The notes beneath the pieces were generated by a model. It was not told where the DNA came from and did not search any database. It saw nothing but the letters and a program-made list of their open reading frames with translations. Shown piece after piece: positions 9,520 through 19,408 of a stretch of 37,705 nucleotides of DNA. How positions within the stretch are numbered: position 1 is the stretch's first letter; each line of letters opens with the position of its first letter. The position numbers were made by a program, and so were the translations under genes. The DNA is from Stemphylium vesicarium (taxonomy: Eukaryota > Ascomycota > Dothideomycetes > Pleosporales > Pleosporaceae), in assembly GCA_004380135.1 (NCBI GenBank), contig QXCR01000219.1, positions 1-37,705 of the forward strand. Reading direction: 5' to 3'.

Positions 9520-11262
9520 ATGACTCTGATTGAGGAGGCGCTTGCAGCAATCAAATTGTGCGAGTCAGGAGATGATCTTGTATACCAGAATTATGCTAAT
9601 TGGTTTGGTGTGGATCGAGTTACGTTGGCGTGAAGACACCAAGGCCGTCAGGGCTCAAGAACAGCCAAAATCACGCCACAACAAGAGGAGCTTTTACTCC
9701 ACATTGGAGACTTAACTAAGCGTGGGCTACCACCTACTTGAGCCATGATACAAAATTTTGCCTTTGATAGTTCACGAACGCGTTTCTTTGGCCTGGGCGA
9801 CGCGCTTCAAGGCTCGCCACCACGACGCACTCATCTCAAAATACACCACCGCTATGGACGCTACGCGCCACGCAGCTGGCTCATATATCAAGTACAAGTT
9901 GCACTTTGATCTGCTGCATGGAAAGATGCAGGAGCATGAGATCCAGCCTCACAACAGCTACAATATGGACGAAAAGGGCTTTATGATTGGGGTGATTGGA
10001 AACTCAAAAAGAACCTTTACACGCACCTAATGGGAGCGTAAGGAGGTCACTGCTGCCCTCCAGGATGGATCTCGAAAGTAAATAACAACTGTAGCAGCAG
10101 TCTGCGCTGATGGGACTGCACTGCCGCCTGGTCTAATCTACGAGTCCAAAAACAGCACGCTGCAATCGTCTTGGGTGGCGGATATTGAGGCTGGCGTACA
10201 CGGCGTTTTTGTGGCTTCAAGCCCATCAGGATGGACCAATAACGACTTAGGATTGGCCTGGTTGGAGGAGATTTTCGACCGCTGCACGAAGTAGAAAGCT
10301 CGGCATGGGAGAGACTGGCGCCCTCGACGGCCACGGCAGCCATCTCACGGAGGAGTTCTTAGACTACTGCCTTCAGCGTAAGATCTATGTGTCTGTATTC
10401 CCGCCTCACAGTACTCACACGCTTCAACCGCTCGACGTTATGTGCTTTAAGCCACTAAGTAGCGCGTACAAGGAAAGACTCATAGAGCACACGCTAAAGA
10501 GCTAAGGGCTAGTCCCAATCAAGAAGGGAGACTTCTTTTTACTGCTCTGGGACGCCTGGCAGGATAGCTTCACAAAGAAGCCGATTCTGCGCTCTTGGGC
10601 TGCTACTGGGATATGGCCTATGGATCGAGAGAGAGTCATGAAACGCTTCCCACCAACACCCCAAAACAACTCAAACAACAAGCTCGAGCCCACATGGCGC
10701 ACCGCGGATCGTCTCCTCCACGCAGCAATTGATGAGACGTCAGCTGAAGCCAAAGAGGTCGCCTCTCTACTTTACCATCTCTCTAAGCAGAACGAGCTTC
10801 TGCAGGATGAAAACAAGGGCTTATGCGACGCTCTCACCACCAGAAGACAAGGTCCTTGATCTGCAACAACGCAAGGAGTACCATGGTGGGGCTGTGTTCT
10901 GGCCACCTAGAAAGATGGGTGAAGCTCAAGCTCGTGAAGCAACAAACAAGAGGCTTGCGGAAGAAGAACAAGTCCAAAAAGCTGAAATGAAGAAGCCTAA
11001 AGCTGCTAATACCGTGTACAACAAAAAGACTCAAGAACAGAGACGTGTAGCGGCTGCAGCGAAGCGTAAGGAGCGTGAGAAGGAGAAGGTAGAAAAGGCC
11101 GCTAAGAAGGCAGCTGAAAAAGCTGGTCAAAACACCCAGAAAGCTATCTCACCTTCCCAAAAGGGTAAGCGCAAGGCTTCATCTGCTTTCTCGTCAAACC
11201 TAAGCAACAGAAGCGTTCTGGTGGTGCTGCAGCACCTGTTGGAGTTGAACCTGCTGTTCTAG
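9520..11262 (+). pseudogene. Degenerate pogo/Fot1-like transposase
   Basis: Pieces in different frames follow the order of the intact transposase at 30803-32668: a start like MTLIEEAL, then a YNMDEKGFMIGV block (about 9960), a DGHGSH block (about 10330), FPPHSTHTLQPLDV (about 10400), and a Lys/Glu-rich tail ending KGKRKAS (about 11165). It is a related but different lineage, not a recent copy. In-frame stops sit where the intact protein has Arg, Arg, Trp, Gln and Gln: TGA 9631, TGA 9739, TAA 10079, TAG 10291 and TAA 10503. Most are explained by C-to-T, one by G-to-A, as RIP would make. Frameshifts occur as well, for example near 9750-9770 and 10030. No TIR was found. Confidence 0.8.
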
Positions 11263-11264
11263 CC

Positions 11265-13011
11265 CTAGTTTACTGCCTTCAGCTTGCACATCAGAGGCTT
11301 TTTCTGCCAAAGAATAAAAGTTTCCTGGTCCATCCAGCCCTCGCTCTCAGGTTCAAGTTCAAAGTCGAATGTGTAGAGCACCTTTGCCATTATCAGGCGC
11401 ATCTCATGATAAGCCAAGCTACTATTGTTAGCAAGGATGTCAGCACGCAAACATTGACCAACTTACTTCTTCCCTAAACAATCCCTCGTGCCCATCGAGA
11501 ACGGCTGCAGCGCATGTCTCTGATCATCCTCGAATTCCTTGTCGCCCAACCACCTCTCTGGGATGAACTCTCTTGGCCGCTTAAAGTTGTTGGGAGATGT
11601 GTACATGGCTAGTTGCGGTGTAGTCACAACTGTGTTGGGCGGAACAAATCGACCGCAGATCATGCTTCCGTCTTGTGGTGTCCTGCGAGGCACACCAAGG
11701 GGCACAGGCGGATACAGGCGGAAACCCTCTTTGATGCAGGCAGCAAAATATGGAAGCGCGGCTAGTTTTTCCATTGTCATATCGTGGGAGCTGGCAAAAG
11801 CGACGCGAATCTCTTTGACGACCTTCTTCATACACTCAGCGTGCTTCAAGAGCAGGAATGTTAGGCCAGACACTAAAGTTGCGGTCGTCTCCGTGCCTGC
11901 GATCATGAACAGAGAAGCATTTCAATCCATTTCGCCTCTACTAAGACCTTTTCCATCTTCTTGAGCAAGCACCAGATCCCATAGGTCCACGCCTTCGGCT
12001 TCGCGGCCCTTCTCAAGGCGTTTCGTCACGCGCGTGACTGAGTGGTTGAGGTGATCGTATCGTTGCTTGTTCCGTGACCTTGGCAGGAGAGTCCGAATAG
12101 CGCGCACCAGTGTTTTATAATTCGCCAACGTGCTCATGCGAGCTGCGAATTTGATGCTAGTAAAGATGATCTTGACCCAAGGGTCGTACTCGGCATTATC
12201 GAGCATATGAAGCGGCTCGCCAAATGTCAAATCTTGTTGGTTAGGATAAGTCTAAAATTGCAATAAACACTCGATACCTTACCTCCCATAATGTCGAACG
12301 CGGTGAAATTGTAAAGTTGGATCATGTCGATCTTGCTATCAGGATCTTCTTCAATACGTTCCTTGAGCTTCGCAACAAGCTGGTTGGTGTATTTGAGGAA
12401 CAGAGGCTCCTGTTGTTTCAAAGCGCGGTCGGAAAACGCCGGAGTGAAGATCTTGCGCTGGCGAGTATGATCCACGTCACGGGCCTGCAGCAAACTGGGG
12501 TAGCCGTTCAGTGTCTTGCCGTATCGTAACCAGTCTTTGGTGGGGGGCGATCCCTGTTTGCCTTTGCTACCATGGCCGTATATCTGCAGCGATCAGTGGC
12601 GGACTTGGGAGTGGCGAAGGCGCACAAACATCTTTCCAGGCATCGGGGTCCGTGAAACTGAGCTCATCGTGGTTAATACGTACTACAGGGCCATATCGAC
12701 GATGTAGGTCGGCAAGGGCATGGTGTTTGATGCCTTTCCAGATTTCAATGTGCCCAGGGATTCGAGTTGCTGCTCTCAGCTTTGGGCCTGGGAATCTGGA
12801 AAGCGGATGGAAGTAGACTCTGTAGACTGCTCTCGCAAAGAAACGAACGACGAACTAGGCAACATATTAGTATTGGGTCGGTGTATAGAATCGTTGTTAT
12901 TGGAGCTAATATACATACGAGTGCAACAGCTGGCGCGAGGGCTTGCCCGAAGGAGACGCTCCGAATCGACCTAAGTGAAGCTGACACAACTTCTGATACC
13001 GCCGACGCCAT
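11265..13011 (-). pseudogene. Cytochrome P450 (CYP65-like) with one in-frame stop
   Basis: Five exons, 13011-12919, 12854-12630, 12583-12283, 12232-11467 and 11421-11265, join in frame (introns 64, 46, 50 and 45 bp) and give 513 codons. Seen in order: an N-terminal membrane anchor; YRVYFHPLSRFPGPK; HTRQRKIFTPAFSDRAL (helix C region); MGDLTFGEPL; AGTETTA in helix I (about 318-324); KEGFR (helix K ExxR); and heme loop FSMGTRDCLGK with Cys about 457. Family resemblance is to CYP65-type enzymes of fungal secondary metabolism, membrane-bound in the ER; the substrate is unknown. Codon 310 (11922-11924) is TGA where relatives usually have Ser, just before the helix I motif. No splice pair removes it. 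Everything else looks intact, so this is a recent nonsense allele, a sequencing error or a pseudogene. The stop codon lies next to the pogo relic. Confidence 0.82.
11922..11924 (-). other. In-frame TGA inside the P450
   Basis: Minus-strand reading is Glu-Met-Asp-TGA-Asn-Ala-Ser, directly before Leu-Phe-Met-Ile-Ala-Gly-Thr-Glu-Thr. The frame is identical on both sides, so a single substitution (for example TCA to TGA) accounts for it. Confidence 0.85.
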
Positions 13012-13508
13012 GATGAAGTCACGAAATGTGAAATTGATTCAGCGCATGTCGGGGCATTTATAAGTAAAACAGCCACTCGAGGTTGTGATCTGCGCTAGCT
13101 GGTGTGGAGATACGCAACCGCCGTCGTAGCGTACGAATCGATCCAATACCGACGGACAAGGTGTTCTACATAGAGCCGGTCGTACAATTAAGCTGTCGCT
13201 GTTGCCCCGTTGAATGTTGTACAAGCACGACCATGTAAGACCAATCTCCAAAAAGGTGCGGTGCGCAGGTGAACGATTTGCTGCGCGGAAGCTAGAGTAC
13301 TGAAGAGAACAAAGCGTTTTTTTTGCGTATACATCACTGTGGCTACAGAGGTGACAACGCCGGAGTCGCTGGAGATTGAGTCAATGCGTTTTAAAGCTCC
13401 AGTCTGGGCTTAGACGCGTTGTAGTGAAATAGTATCCTGAATGACCTTGCGTAGCTGCGTAACTTTCCCTGGAGAACCATCGGAGGTCACAACCTACTCC
13501 TCCTCCCA
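13012..13508. other. Intergenic region upstream of the P450
   Basis: No gene recognised. It carries the P450 promoter side and the 3' flank of the acidic ORF. A T-rich run is at about 13318-13324. Confidence 0.35.
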
Positions 13509-13934
13509 CTACCCTCCTTGGGCTCGTCTATTGAACTCGTCATTACCGTCATCGCCCTCATCACGTTGGAACACATGCTCCTTGGCATGGTCCTCATCAT
13601 CGTCTTCTTCTTCGTCCTCTTCAATCTGGGTGGCAGAGGTGCCCGGGAACTTGGCATAAGCTTGCTCGTCCTTCTGATCAGCGGAGAAGAAAGGATGATC
13701 AGCGGACAGAGGCTTACCAGTCGTGATGAAGCCCATCGGAGTGTGCTCGAAGTCCTGACCCTTGCGGCGAATCGCAAGCCATTCGTGCAGGAATGCCACG
13801 GGCTTCTCGGCGAAGGGCGCTCTATGTACGACCTTCTCATGCGTGTCTTCTTCGTTCATCGGAGCTGCGGGCGCAAGATTGCGTAGCATGGCGTGGGTGG
13901 GATCCACCACGCTAGTGCCTTCGAAACCGAACAT
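13509..13934 (-). CDS. Hypothetical protein with acidic C-terminal segment
   Basis: An ATG at 13934 opens 141 codons without an evident intron. The N-terminal two thirds are mixed in composition (for example FAEKPVAFLHEWLAIRRKG and TPMGFITTGKPL). A Glu/Asp run follows near residues 105-115 and a polar tail ends the protein. No signal peptide or membrane segment is evident. I do not recognise the family. Length, ATG start and a non-repetitive N-terminus favour a real gene, but it could be a fragment. Confidence 0.45.
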   Translation of the reverse strand: MFGFEGTSVVDPTHAMLRNLAPAAPMNEEDTHEKVVHRAPFAEKPVAFLHEWLAIRRKGQDFEHTPMGFITTGKPLSADHPFFSADQKDEQAYAKFPGTSATQIEEDEEEDDDEDHAKEHVFQRDEGDDGNDEFNRRAQGG

Positions 13935-14448
13935 CGACGCTTATTGGGTACAAGTGTAACGTAGTTTACAAGCGAGGGCCATACGAGCGAGTAGGCCACC
14001 CCACCAACTTTGCACAACGCGTGAACTTTGGTTGACTATGGGCCGCCCCCAACAACGCCCAAAAGGACTCTCATGAGCCTGACATGTACCTTGCGATCTC
14101 AGCTCTCGATCGACGCTAAATAATGACTTAGAGATCGCCGCCTGGACGTACGAGGTCCCCCAAACCACCCTTCAACGCCGATTGACCTCGAAGGTGGAAG
14201 CCCGTGCCTTGTCGATCTTTGCATGTAAAGACTAAGCTCGCGCTTCTGCGGTCCTGCAGCTCAGCTCGGCTCAGGCTGGGAGGGCGGCGATTAGCGGCCG
14301 TCGCGCCGCGCCAGCGACACCAGGCAACAGCCTGTGCAAGAGCTGCGGAGTGAGCTGCGCACCCCGCCAACGCGTCAGCCTACTGCTTAAGCCATAGTAG
14401 TAGAACAGCGCTCGTCAAGCACCAGCTTCTGCGGGCACGATCTGCAGT
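13935..14448. other. Intergenic region between the acidic ORF and the HET gene
   Basis: No recognisable gene on either strand; GC-rich near 14240-14350. It should hold promoters for the two flanking divergent genes; no box could be assigned with confidence. Confidence 0.35.
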
Positions 14449-15399
14449 ATGCCTAGACAAAGTCCGCACATAATTTATCAACAGCTCCACGATCTCGACA
14501 GCATTCGCATCTTAGAACTAACTCGGGACCATCAAGGCACTTCGTTTTGCGGCCGCCTGATAACCACCAGATTGGACGAAAGCCCAGACTATGTGGCACT
14601 ATCCTACGTTTGGGGGAAATGGTCCTCCTACGATCCGATAATTTACTTAGACGGATGTCCGCTGCAGATTAGAGCGTCTCTTTGGCAAGCCTTGCAAGAG
14701 TTGACAACCCATGTCAACACCATAAGACTATGGGTGGACCAGATCTGTATCAACCAGACGAACGTTGCGGAAAGAGAGCAGCAAGTCCAGTTGATGTCAA
14801 GGATATATGCACAAGCTCAGCGAGTGGTGGGCTGGCTAGGGTGCCATGATGGGGATAGCTACCTTGCATTCGATCTTCTACTTGTGCTAGGGGCCAGCGA
14901 CATCGCGCACGAGGTGCAACCTGAGCTCAACTGGCGGCGCGCTGCTGATGCGCTTATGAAGGATGGGCATCTGTACAGATTGGAAAACCTGTTCGACCCA
15001 ACTCGGAAGCCGGTCCAAGCAGTCGCCTGGCTGGTCCTGAGACCCTGGTTTTCCAGGCTGTGGATCGTGCAAGAGGTCGCTCTAGCTTCCACTCTTGAAC
15101 TTCGCTGCGGTGACTCTTCCATCTCGGGCGATGTCTTCTTCAACGCTATTCGGATCCTGTATTCTGCTGTTTCCGATCCACCGATGCCCTGGCTACTGCA
15201 ACCGTACCGCAATGCACACAAACTTGGACGACTAAGAGCACAATTATGCGTGGGACAGAACCTCTCTTTCCCCCATCTGGCTCATACATTAAGCGGATGG
15301 CGGTCTCCAAAAGCACGGCTTTACCACCGGGCGCTAAGTCAAACACATCCAAAGATCAACTCAAGCTGTGGATCAGATCTCAGCATCACATATCATTGA
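14449..15399 (+). CDS. HET-domain protein, short form
   Basis: 316 codons from ATG 14449. The three hallmark blocks of the heterokaryon incompatibility domain are present: YVALSYVWG (residues 48-56), LWVDQICINQTNVAEREQQV (about 93-112) with the following RIYAQAQRVVGWLG, and PWFSRLWIVQEVALA (about 200-214). A further stretch, LGRLRAQLCVGQN, matches the part that usually leads into a long C-terminal region. After WRSPKAR the sequence loses resemblance, and HET proteins are normally 500-800 residues, so the C-terminus is probably truncated or frameshifted. HET proteins trigger cell death on non-self fusion; the partner is unknown. It may no longer function. Confidence 0.8.
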   Translation: MPRQSPHIIYQQLHDLDSIRILELTRDHQGTSFCGRLITTRLDESPDYVALSYVWGKWSSYDPIIYLDGCPLQIRASLWQALQELTTHVNTIRLWVDQICINQTNVAEREQQVQLMSRIYAQAQRVVGWLGCHDGDSYLAFDLLLVLGASDIAHEVQPELNWRRAADALMKDGHLYRLENLFDPTRKPVQAVAWLVLRPWFSRLWIVQEVALASTLELRCGDSSISGDVFFNAIRILYSAVSDPPMPWLLQPYRNAHKLGRLRAQLCVGQNLSFPHLAHTLSGWRSPKARLYHRALSQTHPKINSSCGSDLSITYH

Positions 15400-15684
15400 G
15401 GGTTGTATCTCCTGAGCTCACAGATTATCGCGTTTTCGAGGATCGTGGGGCCCATGGTGCCTCATCTGCAGTGATGTGGTGCTAGGCCTGCTCGTCCACA
15501 AGTTCATGGGTAGAAATCTAGAGTTTCAACTTAGCCGAAGACCGCGTGGACTGTCGGTAGTTGCTGCCTTCACGTGCAATCGCATGCACTCGCTCTTGAG
15601 TTAGTGTCAATTCAGCAGGTATTGACATGTCTCAAATACTGCCTCAGCGACTGTGGTTGCTTATTAAGCTTCGTCTCCGTTTTT
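15400..15684. other. Convergent intergenic region
   Basis: Lies between the HET stop and the MFS stop. It may contain remains of the HET C-terminal region, but I cannot align it. Confidence 0.3.
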
Positions 15685-17723
15685 TTAGTGTTTCCTATGC
15701 CTTGATTTCCCTTCCTCCTTCAATTTTGCATCGTCATCTCTGTGCAGATCGATCTGCGGCATCAAGAACCAAGCAGCAATGAATGCAAGCGCATTAAGAA
15801 CTGCGCAAATGATGAAAACAACCCTGAATCCTTTAGCGTACGCTACCGCAAGCTCAGCCTGGATGTCATTGGTATGTTCCTCGCCAAATTCGTGGCGAAA
15901 CAATTCAGGCGAGTTGATCAGCATCTGAATAGCCGCCTTAGAAAGTCCGTATGGCATCATGGTTGTGCGAATCGCGTTGTTAATGACAGTGCCAGAGATA
16001 GCGAGACCAAGGGTGCCGCCAAGGTTGCGAATAAAGTTGCGAAAAGATGTAACGATAGCCATGTGCTTGCGCTCGACACCTGCTTGAACGGCAATAAGGG
16101 ATGGCTGAAGCGTGTTTCCGAGGCCGAACCCTGACAGTAATGCGAAACCAATTTGCTTGCTAAGTGAAGGTCCTTGAAGTGTTGAGTAAAGTCCGAGGCC
16201 GATCGCCCAAACTGCCCAGCCTAGCAGCAGGCACTCTCTGTATCTGCCAAATCTGTGGATGTAGAGACCGGAAAGTGTGCTAAGCAGTGCTGCATGTTCG
16301 TTAGCATGATACACGAAGTAAGTAAGCTTTACACCTACTCTGCGTTAAGGTGATTGGTAATAGCAAAGCGCCAGACTTGACCGCCGAGTAGCCGTACACC
16401 AACTGGTAAAACGAGGGCACGAAGTAGATCTGGACCAGAAATCCCCAACCATTCACAAACATAGTCAGCATCGCTCCGTTCATTATCCGTCTTCTAAATA
16501 TCTCCACTAGCGATTGTCAGTTCGTGGCTATGATATAGCGCGCTTTAACTTAAGGACATACTCGGCACTAGAGGCACAACTGTGCCTTTCCATTGCCAGA
16601 GAACAAAACTTATCAACGTAATGATGCTAACCACTAACGGGGCTACGACATGCGATGAATCCCAAGAATGTTCGCCGCCAGCCCAGGTAAGGGCGAGCAC
16701 AAGCAAGGCCGGCCCTAACAGAGCCAAGAAGGCACCAAAGAAGTCTATGGCAGCCATTTTCCTATCATGATTAGCGTCATTCAAAAAAGGTTCAATCATC
16801 CTCACTCTTTCCAATCGCCATTCACCTTCTTTAATGGCATAAAGTAATACACGCAGCTCGTTGTAAGGACACTGAGGAAGAGGTTTAGTCGAAATATCCA
16901 CCGCCTATTAGTACGTCAGCGCCCTGCGTCGGAACCCATAGGCTAGATGGTGTACCAAGAGTCGTGATTCTGGGACGCCAAAGCGCCGCCAATGACAGGT
17001 CCAATACCATGTGCTACGGCGACAACAGACCCCTGTTTCGAGGTAAGCAGACGAGTATGACGAAACCGTTCCTTACTTACAAGTATACCCTGATACTTGC
17101 CTCTCTCGCGTAATGGTACAATATCTATGCGGAGGCAAAGAAGTTAGTACCGTCTCACATGCAGATCCCCTATCGAGGTCGCATACCACTGACGATCATC
17201 TGAGCAACCGTCATAACACCGCCACCTCCTACTCCTGTGAATGCCCGAAAGATAATAAATTGCATAGACTTCTCCGCGAATGACGAGGCCAAGGAACCAA
17301 AGAAGAATATGACAATCCCAATGACGAGCAGCACCTTACGGGACCAAATGTCGCTGAGGCGTCCATACAGCAGCTGACAAGAAGTTGAAGTCAAGAAGTA
17401 TGCTCCCGCGATCCAAGAGCTCTCAGAGCTGGCATTCAGATCTCTGCTGACTATTGTCAAAGCGGCAGCGAGCGTTGTCTGGTCCATGAGCGCAAGGAGA
17501 TCAACGCTCGCGCAGGCTAAGAAAATCTGCGCGTGTCACTAATGGAAGGCCATGGTGTCTGAGAGGTGGTAAGTACCGTAATAATAACTTTTGTTGGGAC
17601 ATAATTCGTTTGCTCGTTGAAGATATACGGCACTGGCTGCTCTGTACCCGTGCTGGATTTGCATGGTGATGGAGGGACAGGCGTCTGAGGCGCGGACCTA
17701 GATACTTTTTCGTTGGACATCAT
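15685..17723 (-). CDS. MFS transporter of the DHA2 (14-helix) type
   Basis: Eight exons, 17723-17577, 17526-17187, 17124-17081, 17032-16956, 16904-16806, 16761-16562, 16506-16339 and 16289-15685, join in frame through introns of 44-62 bp and encode about 559 residues. Each junction restores a family block: LACASVDLLALMDQTT in the first helix, YGRLSDIWSRK (motif A), GGGGVMTVAQMIVSDIVPLRERGKYQG across splice 2, HGIGPVIGGALA (motif C region), DSWRWIF across splice 4, and WGFLVQIYFVPSFYQLVYGYS later. DHA2 proteins are proton-coupled exporters of the plasma or vacuolar membrane; fungal members often export secondary metabolites or drugs. About 49 hydrophilic residues precede the first helix. It is transcribed away from the cysteine-synthase-like gene. 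The start could be the first or second Met. Confidence 0.88.
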
Positions 17724-18357
17724 GAACGCAAGGCGATGTGTTCGACTTAGATGAAGAAGGGAAATCTAGTAAGGTAATATAAGAAGTTATTACAAGACAC
17801 TAGTGAAACAAGTTCAACTTGGTAGGCGATAGCGGTGAGTGGGGTAAGGACCATTCTTGCCGCCGATTTGCCGCCTGCGCGATCGCTCGGAGATTCCTAA
17901 GGTGCGAAGGGGTCGAGAACTTCTGTGAATGTTGCATCATGTCGAATCCCGGTCGAACTGGTATTACAATATGCACAAATCACTTTTTAGCGCGTAACCT
18001 TGCCCTAGCATCGCCCACTTGCGTAGACAACATGTTATAAGCCTTCGAGTCCGTTGGCGCGACTACCGTGCTAAGCTTACCTCCTTGCTTACTTGGAAGC
18101 ACTAGGAGCTATTGTAGCGGGAGCTCCCGAGGTCAGAAATGGTGTTGACAGCACGCCATAAAACCCAAGCATGTTGTTGCTCGCAATTTGCGTTGTTTCG
18201 GGAGCGGCGTCGCAGTTCACCTGTTGGTGGTTATCACTGTCCAGCATGTGGATTGGCAACGATCACGAAAGTCAAGTGGATCAGGGTTGGACGAAGTCCG
18301 TGAATTTTGTGAAGACGCAGGCAACGCAAACGGTGGACGCAACAGTGGAACGCATAG
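17724..18357. other. Upstream region of the MFS transporter
   Basis: No gene recognised. Contains the promoter side of the MFS gene; the right part runs into the minisatellite block. Confidence 0.35.
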
Positions 18358-18665
18358 GACCGCGACGGCAGGACAGCAACGGTAGGACAGCAACGGTAGG
18401 ACAGCAACGGTAGGACAGCAACGGTAGGACAGCAACAGTTGAACGCATAGGACGGCGACGGTAGGACAGCAACGGTAGGACAGCAACAGTTGAACGCATA
18501 GGACGGCGACGGTAGGACAGCAACAGTGGAACGCATAGGACGGCGACGGTAGGACAGCAACAGTGGAACGCATAGGACGGCGACGGTAGGACAGCAACAG
18601 TGGAACGCATAGGACGGCGACGGTAGGACGGCAACGGTAGGACAGCAACGGTAGGACAGCAATGT
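18358..18665 (+). repeat. 14-bp minisatellite with a 37-bp higher-order unit
   Basis: Basic unit GGTAGGACAGCAAC (14 bp) repeats. In the middle, 18480-18640, it alternates with a variant containing AGTGGAACGCATAGGAC, giving a 37-bp higher-order period. Long minus-strand open frames over it are by-products of the repeat and are not genes. A second block of the same family lies at 18939-19056. Confidence 0.92.
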
Positions 18666-18810
18666 AAGGGTGCAATGGATTGACCATAAGTGCAAGGTAA
18701 ACGGTGATGAATTCGATGGAGAAGAAAGCTATCTGAGAGCGAGACGTATCTAATATACGTAACTTGTCGTACTTCGAGAAGCTTCGCTGGTGTTCCTCGA
18801 AGTTCTGCCG

Positions 18811-18898
18811 ATCCACCGAAGATTCCACCGAAGGCCACCGAAGGCCACCGAAGGCCACCGAAGGCCACCGAAGGCCACCGAAGGCCACCGAAGGCCAC
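18811..18898 (+). repeat. 10-bp minisatellite
   Basis: Unit AAGGCCACCG is repeated about seven times exactly (18831-18900), preceded by diverged copies with ATTCCACCG. Unrelated in sequence to the flanking 14-bp arrays. Confidence 0.92.
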
Positions 18899-18938
18899 AG
18901 GCCAAGGAACACCTATCAGGGCATCAGCCCCTTACAAG

Positions 18939-19056
18939 CAGCGGTAGGACAGCAACGGTAGGACAGCAACAGTGGAACGCATAGGACGGCGACGGTAGGA
19001 CGGCAACGGTAGGACAGCAACGGTAGGACAGCAACGGTAGGACAGCAACGGTAGGA
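18939..19056 (+). repeat. Second block of the 14-bp minisatellite
   Basis: Same GGTAGGACAGCAAC unit and the same AGTGGAACGCATAGGAC variant in the same orientation as 18358-18665, separated from it by about 270 bp containing the 10-bp array. Confidence 0.92.
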
Positions 19057-19408
19057 TCGCTAGCTAGAGGATAAAGTTGTTTATTGCCACCATCATGAAA
19101 CCGCTGCATTCCTTGATCGCCAATGATATGGCTTCTACATGGGAGCCCACGAGCCATCGAGGGCTGCCCAAAGTCACTAATGCGATATACCAAAGTGCGA
19201 CATGAGTACCGCGATTGATGAAGATCCTTGTGCTATTTCTTAAGCAGAGTGGCAAGGTAGGCAAATGACTGTCAGGTCGCTTCATGCGCTCGAGAAGCCA
19301 CACCTTCGTCAGCCTCGAGTGTCACATTTTCTCATATCTAAATCGTCAAGCCTGTCACGATCTGTCTAACATCTCAATATCTAGACCCATAGTTGAACGC
19401 CGGAAATC
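19057..19408. other. Upstream region of the cysteine-synthase-like gene
   Basis: Noncoding as far as I can see; probable promoter of the gene starting at 19409. No TATA box was identified. Confidence 0.35.

Noticed and set aside
9079..9554. Long minus-strand frames encoding repeated MPAYDARLRCPP-like peptides
   Set aside because: Products of a 13-bp stop-free tandem repeat read in all phases; no start context or conserved flanks.
18217..18912. Minus-strand frames rich in SYRCCPTVAVL-like repeats
   Set aside because: Translation of the 14-bp and 10-bp minisatellites, open in several frames at once.
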